In this document: piece after piece, positions 32,203-37,037 of the stretch
How the letters are laid out: each line of letters opens with the position of its first letter
Numbering within the stretch: the first letter of the stretch is position 1
Origin: an uncultured Eubacteriales bacterium
Lineage (GTDB): Bacteria > Bacillota > Clostridia > Oscillospirales > CAG-382
DNA length: 37,037 nt
Assembly (NCBI GenBank): GCA_934502885.1
Contig: CAKSUT010000022.1
Location: 1-37,037 of the forward strand
Direction of reading: 5' to 3'
Program-made: the position numbers and the translations under genes
The notes under the pieces: generated by a model
What the model saw: the letters and a program-made list of their open reading frames with translations, nothing else
Database searches by the model: none
Told to the model about the DNA's origin: nothing

Positions 32203-32973
32203 ATGGTTTTGCTTTCAATGGATACAACGGCGAAAACCGCATCTGTCTGCGTGTCAGAGGTCAAGGACGGAGTGCATCTGCCGCTTTACAGAGCGAGTAT
32301 CAACGGGACGCTCACTCATAGCGAAACACTCCTTCCGATGATAGACGAAGCACTTCGCTTTTCTCACAAATCTCTCGATGAGGTTGAGGTAATTGCCGTG
32401 AGTACCGGTCCCGGTTCGTTTACCGGCGTGAGAATAGGCGTTGCAGCGGCAAAAGGTCTTTCGTTTGCGATGAAAAACAGCCACGTCTGCGTTCCGGTAT
32501 CATCGCTTGAGGGTCTTGCAAACAACCTGCGTCTTACGATAGGTGAGAATACCGTTATATGCCCTGTTATGGACGCAAGACGGTCGCAGGTGTACAACGC
32601 ACTGTTTACGTTCGACGGCACGGAAATGAAGCGTCTCTGCGGCGACAGACTCGTCACTGCCGAGGAACTGCGAACAGAGCTTTGCGGCGAATACACAGGA
32701 AAAAGAGTGCTTCTCGTAGGCGACGGCACATTTGTCGCAAAGGGCGTCTTTGACAGGGCGACCGACAATACATTTACATATGAAGCCGTTTTCGGCGGCG
32801 TAATCTATCAGGACGCATTTTCGGTTGCATCGGCGGCTCTCGATCATGCCGATGCATGGTGCGATGAGAACGGAATACCGAAAGCAGGGGAGTACGGCGG
32901 AAAAACGCTTTCGCCAACGTATCTGCGAGCTTCACAGGCGGAGCGAGAGAGAAACGAAAAGTGCGGCGGATAA
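32203..32973 (+). CDS. tsaB: tRNA threonylcarbamoyladenosine biosynthesis protein TsaB
   Basis: TsaB (256 residues) is the ASKHA-fold partner that activates TsaD for t6A37 formation in ANN-decoding tRNAs. It starts MVLLSMDTTAKTASVCVSEV and has LTHSETLLPMIDEAL and the conserved STGPGSFTGVRIGVAAAKGL. The ATG at 32203 follows GGAAGG by ten bases and gives the normal N-terminus. Earlier start codons at 32176 and 32179 overlap the previous stop and cannot be excluded. TsaD and TsaE are not in the window. Confidence 0.93.
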   Translation: MVLLSMDTTAKTASVCVSEVKDGVHLPLYRASINGTLTHSETLLPMIDEALRFSHKSLDEVEVIAVSTGPGSFTGVRIGVAAAKGLSFAMKNSHVCVPVSSLEGLANNLRLTIGENTVICPVMDARRSQVYNALFTFDGTEMKRLCGDRLVTAEELRTELCGEYTGKRVLLVGDGTFVAKGVFDRATDNTFTYEAVFGGVIYQDAFSVASAALDHADAWCDENGIPKAGEYGGKTLSPTYLRASQAERERNEKCGG

Positions 32974-33006
32974 AAAATCAGGAAGAGGAAAGGAACGGTC
33001 ATTTGT

Positions 33007-33564
33007 ATGAAAACAATTGAAAATGATGTGCAGAGAGTGCTTATTTCGGAGGACGAGATACACGAGGCGGTAAAGAGAATTGCAGGAGAGATTGAAAGAG
33101 ATTTCGGCGATTCCGACAAAAAGCTTCTTTTTATCTGCATTCTCAAGGGTTCGCTTCTGTTTATGAGCGACCTTATGAAGGAGATAAAGCTCCCTCTCGA
33201 CGTTGACTTTATGAAGGTTTCGTCCTATGGAAACGGCACTGTTTCGACGGGACAGGTCAAGATTCGCTGCGACCTTGATACAGACAGCCTTGAGGATTAC
33301 AACGTAATCGTCATAGAGGATATCGTGGATACCGGTCACACTCTCGCAAATCTTCTCATTCATCTCAAGAACAGAGGTGCGCAGTCTGTAAAACTCTGCA
33401 CGCTTCTCGATAAGCCTTCGAGACGAACGATAGACGTTAACATAGACTACAAGGGATTTACAATCGAGAACGAGTTCGTTATAGGCTACGGTCTTGACTT
33501 CGACGAAAAATACAGAAATCTTCCGTATGTCGGCGTTCTCAAAAAGGAAATGTACGAAAACTGA
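33007..33564 (+). CDS. hpt: hypoxanthine phosphoribosyltransferase
   Basis: Hpt (185 residues) converts hypoxanthine or guanine plus PRPP to IMP or GMP. The PRPP loop is VIVIEDIVDTGHTL (about 101-114), and earlier ICILKGSLLFMSDLM and FMKVSSYGNGT are the standard signatures; VIGYGLDFDEKYRNLPYVGVL ends the protein. AAAGGA lies upstream of the ATG. In many Firmicutes hpt lies near tilS-ftsH; here it is between tsaB and mscL. Confidence 0.96.
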   Translation: MKTIENDVQRVLISEDEIHEAVKRIAGEIERDFGDSDKKLLFICILKGSLLFMSDLMKEIKLPLDVDFMKVSSYGNGTVSTGQVKIRCDLDTDSLEDYNVIVIEDIVDTGHTLANLLIHLKNRGAQSVKLCTLLDKPSRRTIDVNIDYKGFTIENEFVIGYGLDFDEKYRNLPYVGVLKKEMYEN

Positions 33565-33581
33565 AAAGGAGAGCTGCAATT

Positions 33582-34031
33582 ATGAAGCTTGCAAAGGAAT
33601 TTATAGCGTTCATCAATAAAGGAAATGTTGTTGATATGGCAGTCGGCGTCGTTGTCGGCGGTGCTTTCGGAAAAATCGTTACCTCGCTTGTGTCCGATAT
33701 TATTACTCCTTTGATAACTCTTGTTTCCGGCAACCCGTCGCATACGGCAGGCAAGGTTATACTTCGCGCCGCTGAGGTCGTTGACGGAGCCGAAATACCT
33801 GAGGTTACTCTCAATTACGGCAATTTCATTCAAACGATAGTTGACTTTCTCATAATAGCGCTCTGCATTTTCCTTGTGCTTAAAATCGTGACAGTGGCAA
33901 GAGAAAAAGCGGAATCGCTCATCAAAAAGCCCGAGAAGGCGGTCGAGGAAGCCGCTCCGGCACCTGCCGAGCCTTCAAACGAAGAAAAGCTTCTTGCGGA
34001 AATAAGAGACCTTCTCCGCGACAAAAAGTGA
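33582..34031 (+). CDS. mscL: large-conductance mechanosensitive channel
   Basis: MscL (149 residues) opens under membrane tension to release solutes. The first pore helix is VVDMAVGVVVGGAFGKIV (about 16-33), followed by the loop and the second membrane helix FIQTIVDFLIIALCIFLVL. The C-terminal helix ends NEEKLLAEIRDLLRDKK, the usual pattern. AAAGGAGAG precedes the ATG. It is 17 bp after hpt and is followed by a terminator. Confidence 0.96.
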   Translation: MKLAKEFIAFINKGNVVDMAVGVVVGGAFGKIVTSLVSDIITPLITLVSGNPSHTAGKVILRAAEVVDGAEIPEVTLNYGNFIQTIVDFLIIALCIFLVLKIVTVAREKAESLIKKPEKAVEEAAPAPAEPSNEEKLLAEIRDLLRDKK

Positions 34032-34045
34032 TAAGTAAAAGATTG

Positions 34046-34078
34046 GCAGTGAGGCGCATTAACCTCACTGCTCTTTCT
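34046..34078 (+). terminator. rho-independent terminator after mscL
   Basis: GCAGTGAGG (34046-34054) and CCTCACTGC (34063-34071) are perfect complements around 8 bases, followed by TCTTTCTTT. It lies between two convergent genes and can also slow the minus-strand transcript ending at 34079. Confidence 0.8.
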
Positions 34079-34363
34079 TTATCTGTAGTTGGTGGTACCC
34101 ATGGCGTTGCCTTCGACAGTGCCGACGAAATCGTCAACGGCGTTGTTCACGCCAGCGCCGACTCCCGTACCTTTCGAGAGACCGTCGTCGGTATGGGGGG
34201 CGTTGCCCGTGCCGTTTACCGCGCCTATATCAGTGGAATTGTTGGTCGCACCGTGGTTTACACCGGTACCTTTGTCGTAATCGTAAGCCGTGTTGCAGGC
34301 GGTAAGAGATGCCGCCGCGGCAACACAGAGAAATACGGCAAGAGCCGTTCTTTTGTTAAACAT
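34079..34363 (-). CDS. small predicted lipoprotein of unknown function
   Basis: The 94-residue protein begins MFNKRTALAVFLCVAAAA and has the lipobox LTAC with Cys near residue 23, so it should be lipid-anchored outside the membrane. The mature part is rich in Gly, Asn, Thr and Asp (TGVNHGATNNSTDIGAVNG) and probably disordered. I recognise no family. GTGAGG lies upstream of the ATG. It converges with mscL and diverges from the D,D-carboxypeptidase gene. Confidence 0.7.
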   Translation of the reverse strand: MFNKRTALAVFLCVAAAASLTACNTAYDYDKGTGVNHGATNNSTDIGAVNGTGNAPHTDDGLSKGTGVGAGVNNAVDDFVGTVEGNAMGTTNYR

Positions 34364-34482
34364 TGTTTTTCCTCACTTCCGTAAATGACCCGCGTCTTTT
34401 CGACGCCGAGTCTGTAATTATTCTTTTCACACCGCACTCTTTCATTCGATGAATATTTCACCTTGTAATAATTTTCAATAAA

Positions 34483-34502
34483 TCGGATATCATTATATCC
34501 GA
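34483..34502. promoter_or_regulatory. perfect palindrome between divergent genes
   Basis: TCGGATAT (34483-34490) and ATATCCGA (34495-34502) are perfect complements around CATT, in the 186-bp gap between the lipoprotein and carboxypeptidase genes. No T-run follows, so it is more likely an operator than a terminator. On the minus strand TTGAAA and TATTCA lie beyond it, 17 bp apart, as a weak promoter for the lipoprotein gene. Confidence 0.5.
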
Positions 34503-34549
34503 AAGCGAAGAAAATCAGATGTACCTTACGGTACGGAAAGGTGATACGT

Positions 34550-35743
34550 ATGAAAACAAAAAATTTGATTAAGAAGCTTGCGGCGACGGTACTCTTGACG
34601 GCAACCGCGCTTTCGTCAGCCGGCGTTTATGCCGCAAAAAACGACTCGGTTATGTCGAATGCCGCAAAAGTCATGGCGGAATCGGCTCAGATGACTCTCA
34701 ATTCAAATTCCGCCTGCCTTATCGAACCGTCAACGGGTCAGGTGCTTTACGAGTACAACGCCGACGAACGCTACGAACCGGCGTCCGTAACAAAGGTAAT
34801 GACGCTTCTTCTCATAATGGAGGCTCTTGACAACGGCACAATTTCACTTGACGATACCGTCACCGCAAGCATGCACGCCGCCGAGATGGGCGGTTCGCAG
34901 ATATGGCTCGAGTACGGCGAGCAGCTGACCGTGGACGAAATGTTAAAGGCAATTGTCGTCGTATCGGCGAATGACTGCACGGTCGCAATGGCGGAACACC
35001 TTGCCGGAAGTGAGGAGAACTTCGTCGCAAGAATGAACGAGAGAGCGGCGGAACTCGGAATGGTGAATACAACCTTCAAAAACTGCACCGGACTTCCCAC
35101 TGAAGGACATCTTACAACAGCGCGCGATATCGCGCTCATGACCTGCGAGCTTTCAAAGCACGATGCGATATTCAATTACACCACAATCTGGATGGATTCG
35201 CTTCGAGGCGGCGCAATGGGACTTTCAAACACCAATAAGCTCATCAGATTTTATCCCGGTGCCACCGGCATGAAGACAGGCTACACATCAAGTGCCGGAT
35301 ATTGCCTTTCGGCAACCGCAACGCGCGACGGTATGTCACTTGTCGCAACGATGATGAAGTCCAAAACTTCCGCGGAACGTTTTGCCGACGCAAAAAAGCT
35401 TCTCGACTACGGCTTTGCGAACTATTCCGTGTATAAGTGCGACGATACCGCCGTCGAGCCTGTCACCGTAAAAGGCGGTAAGACGGAAAATCTCAGTCTC
35501 ACCTACGGCGGCTGTTCGGTTTTGCTTCCGAAGGGCAGGGAAAAGAAGGTCGAGGTTGTCCTTGAGCTTCCCGATTACGTCACCGCACCGATAAACGAGG
35601 GAGAAGTTATAGGTAAAGCGCGGTTTGTTATCGACAAAGAAGAAATTGCAGTGAGGGATATAACAGCGGCAGAAACCGTCGAAAGACTCGGAGTTATAGA
35701 TATAATCGACAAAATTTTCAAAAAATTAATGTTGTTTAGATAA
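34550..35743 (+). CDS. D-alanyl-D-alanine carboxypeptidase (DacF/PBP5 type)
   Basis: The 397-residue enzyme trims the terminal D-Ala of peptidoglycan stem peptides outside the membrane. It has a signal peptide (1-28, ending GVYAA), the catalytic S79-VTK82, S139-A-N141 and K242-TG. A C-terminal beta domain (about 290-380) follows, then a short amphipathic helix (IDIIDKIFKKLMLFR) that would hold it at the membrane, as in PBP5. GAAAGG lies upstream of the ATG at 34550; a GTG at 34541 would include it. DacF and DacB act in spore cortex formation and DacA in growth; I cannot tell which this is. Confidence 0.92.
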   Translation: MKTKNLIKKLAATVLLTATALSSAGVYAAKNDSVMSNAAKVMAESAQMTLNSNSACLIEPSTGQVLYEYNADERYEPASVTKVMTLLLIMEALDNGTISLDDTVTASMHAAEMGGSQIWLEYGEQLTVDEMLKAIVVVSANDCTVAMAEHLAGSEENFVARMNERAAELGMVNTTFKNCTGLPTEGHLTTARDIALMTCELSKHDAIFNYTTIWMDSLRGGAMGLSNTNKLIRFYPGATGMKTGYTSSAGYCLSATATRDGMSLVATMMKSKTSAERFADAKKLLDYGFANYSVYKCDDTAVEPVTVKGGKTENLSLTYGGCSVLLPKGREKKVEVVLELPDYVTAPINEGEVIGKARFVIDKEEIAVRDITAAETVERLGVIDIIDKIFKKLMLFR

Positions 35744-35750
35744 AATGAGG

Positions 35751-35779
35751 TTGCAATGGGGGAGAAAATGGTATAGAAT
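35751..35779 (+). promoter_or_regulatory. promoter of pgi
   Basis: TTGCAA (35751-35756) and TAGAAT (35774-35779) are 17 bp apart, 40 bp before the pgi ATG. AGGAGGT follows near 35802. Confidence 0.65.
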
Positions 35780-35818
35780 GTGGAAGAAATATTTTGATTT
35801 CAGGAGGTCTTTACCATT

Positions 35819-37037
35819 ATGTCAGTAAAAGTATCGGACAAATACCTCAAAGGTTTTGTCACAAGCGAAGAAATTAACGCTATTATTCCCGAGCTCGAAA
35901 AGGCTCACGAAAAAATAATCAACAAAACAGGTGCAGGAAACGATTTCCTCGGCTGGCATTCTCTCCCGTTTGATTACGACAAGGAAGAATTTGAAAGAAT
36001 AAAGAAAGCCGCAAAGAGAATTCAGAGCGATTCCGAGGTGCTCATCGTTATCGGTATCGGCGGTTCCTATCTCGGTGCAAGAGCGGCTATCGAGTATATC
36101 AAGTCGCCTCTTTACAACAACCTTAAGAAGGATACCCCGGACATTTACTTTGCCGGAAACACCATAAGCTCCGCGTCTCTTGCAGAGCTTGTCGATATAG
36201 TCAAGGACAGGGACTTCTCGGTAAACGTCATCTCCAAGTCCGGCACAACCACAGAGCCTGCCGTAGCCTTCAGAATGTTCAGAGGACTTCTTGAGGAAAA
36301 GTACGGCAAGGAGGGCGCGGCAAAGAGAATATATGCCACAACCGACAGAGAAAAGGGAACGCTTAAGCACTTCTCTGATGAAGCCGGATACGAGACCTTC
36401 GTTATCCCGGACGACGTCGGCGGACGTTATTCCGTTCTCACCGCCTGCGGACTTCTCCCGATTGCCGTTGCAGGCTGCGATATCGACAAGATAATGGCAG
36501 GCGCCGCAAAGGCCGCAAAGGAGCTTACCGAGTGCGATATCGAGAAGAACGACGCATACAAGTATGCCGTACTCAGAAACGCACTTTACCGCAAGGGCAA
36601 GGCAATGGAAATTATGGCTTGCTACGAGCCGGCATATCAGTATATGAACGAGTGGTGGAAGCAGCTCTTCGGCGAGTCCGAGGGCAAGGACGGCAAGGCA
36701 CTCTTCCCGGCTTCCGTCATCTACTCCACAGATCTTCACTCTCTCGGTCAGATTGTTCAGGAGGGCGTAAGAAATATCTTTGAAACGGTTGTTGACATAA
36801 AGAAGTCGAAACGTGAGGTAATTATCCCCGACGATCCCAAGAACGTCGATAATCTCAACTTCCTCTCCGGAAAACCTCTCAGCTTCGTAAACGAAAAGGC
36901 GTTCCTCGGAACTATCCTCGCTCACGTTGACGGCGGTGTTCCGAATATCATTATCGAAGTGCCTTCGAGAGAGGAAGAGGACTACGGCTACCTCGTATAC
37001 TTTTTCGAGCTTGCCTGCGCAGCTTCCGGATATATCC
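35819..37037 (+). CDS. pgi: glucose-6-phosphate isomerase, 3' end outside window
   Basis: The frame opens at ATG 35819, preceded by AGGAGGT, and stays open to the right edge, giving about 406 of the usual 450 residues. Pgi interconverts glucose-6-phosphate and fructose-6-phosphate. Signatures are VIGIGGSYLGARA, ISKSGTTTEPA (sugar-phosphate site), TDREKGTLKHF, DDVGGRYSVLTACGLLPIA and VIYSTDLHSLGQ. It is the compact Firmicutes form. It has its own promoter and is not linked to other glycolytic genes in view. Confidence 0.97.
   Translation, partial: MSVKVSDKYLKGFVTSEEINAIIPELEKAHEKIINKTGAGNDFLGWHSLPFDYDKEEFERIKKAAKRIQSDSEVLIVIGIGGSYLGARAAIEYIKSPLYNNLKKDTPDIYFAGNTISSASLAELVDIVKDRDFSVNVISKSGTTTEPAVAFRMFRGLLEEKYGKEGAAKRIYATTDREKGTLKHFSDEAGYETFVIPDDVGGRYSVLTACGLLPIAVAGCDIDKIMAGAAKAAKELTECDIEKNDAYKYAVLRNALYRKGKAMEIMACYEPAYQYMNEWWKQLFGESEGKDGKALFPASVIYSTDLHSLGQIVQEGVRNIFETVVDIKKSKREVIIPDDPKNVDNLNFLSGKPLSFVNEKAFLGTILAHVDGGVPNIIIEVPSREEEDYGYLVYFFELACAASGYI

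Noticed and set aside
30581..32242. A 553-codon open frame on the minus strand opposite the COG2509 gene.
   Set aside because: The plus-strand frame has a perfect FAD motif and ribosome binding site; the antisense frame has neither motif nor start signal.
35822..36925. A 367-codon open frame on the minus strand at the right end.
   Set aside because: It is opposite pgi, whose catalytic signatures are all present on the plus strand.

Overview
The window looks like a chromosomal segment of a low-to-mid GC Gram-positive bacterium of the class Clostridia, probably an uncultured gut member of the Oscillospirales. This is an inference from Firmicutes-type synteny (mraZ-rsmH-ftsL-spoVD/pbp-mraY-ftsW-murG-divIB-ftsZ; miaB-ymcA-mutS-mutL; yajC next to a TIGR04086 membrane protein), strong GGAGG ribosome binding sites, sigma-A type promoters with 17-bp spacers, and no outer-membrane genes. 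Nearly all core genes lie on the plus strand.

Layout. (1) Bases 1-2268 are accessory DNA. They hold the 3' end of a phage-type N-acetylmuramoyl-alanine amidase, a stand-alone promoter/terminator unit carrying one type I-C-like CRISPR repeat (a candidate small RNA), and two small minus-strand genes. These two genes have unrelated coding sequences but nearly identical 5' leaders and 3' hairpins, and an AbrB/SpoVT-like regulator lies between them. This block abuts the 3' end of a tRNA-Arg(CCT) gene (2269-2345), a classic integration site, so it is best read as the end of a prophage or prophage remnant. (2) 2429-4856: a FAD-dependent oxidoreductase divergent from an AraC-family regulator. (3) 5062-7741: a RelQ-type small alarmone synthetase followed by an OmpR-type response regulator and its sensor kinase. 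(4) 7964-18453: a reduced division and cell-wall (dcw) cluster, from mraZ to ftsZ with its terminator. It lacks the murC/D/E/F ligases and ftsA that often sit in such clusters. (5) 18541-25107: a YerC/TrpR-like regulator, a methyltransferase, hslO, miaB, a YmcA/YlbF-family gene with a Cys-rich tail, and mutS. (6) 25142-34031: mutL, tgt, yajC, a TIGR04086 membrane protein, an EamA-type transporter, a COG2509 flavoprotein, tsaB, hpt and mscL, ending in a strong hairpin. (7) 34079-37037: a small minus-strand lipoprotein, a divergent D,D-carboxypeptidase, and the 5' part of pgi running off the right edge.

How the parts work together. Genes 8086-18362 build and divide the cell wall: lipid I/II synthesis by MraY and MurG, septal polymerisation by FtsW with a class B PBP, and the divisome proteins FtsL, DivIB and FtsZ. 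MraZ is the likely autoregulator at the start. The next block is a housekeeping run for tRNA modification (MiaB, Tgt, TsaB), mismatch repair (MutS, MutL), redox-stress chaperoning (HslO) and purine salvage (Hpt).

The most interesting part is the left edge. A single CRISPR-like repeat keeps its hairpin and 11-nt handle, has its own promoter and terminator, and lies just downstream of a phage lysin gene. It is followed by a very acidic small protein. This arrangement resembles phage-borne solitary repeat units (RNA anti-CRISPRs) or mini-arrays, but that function is an inference from layout only.
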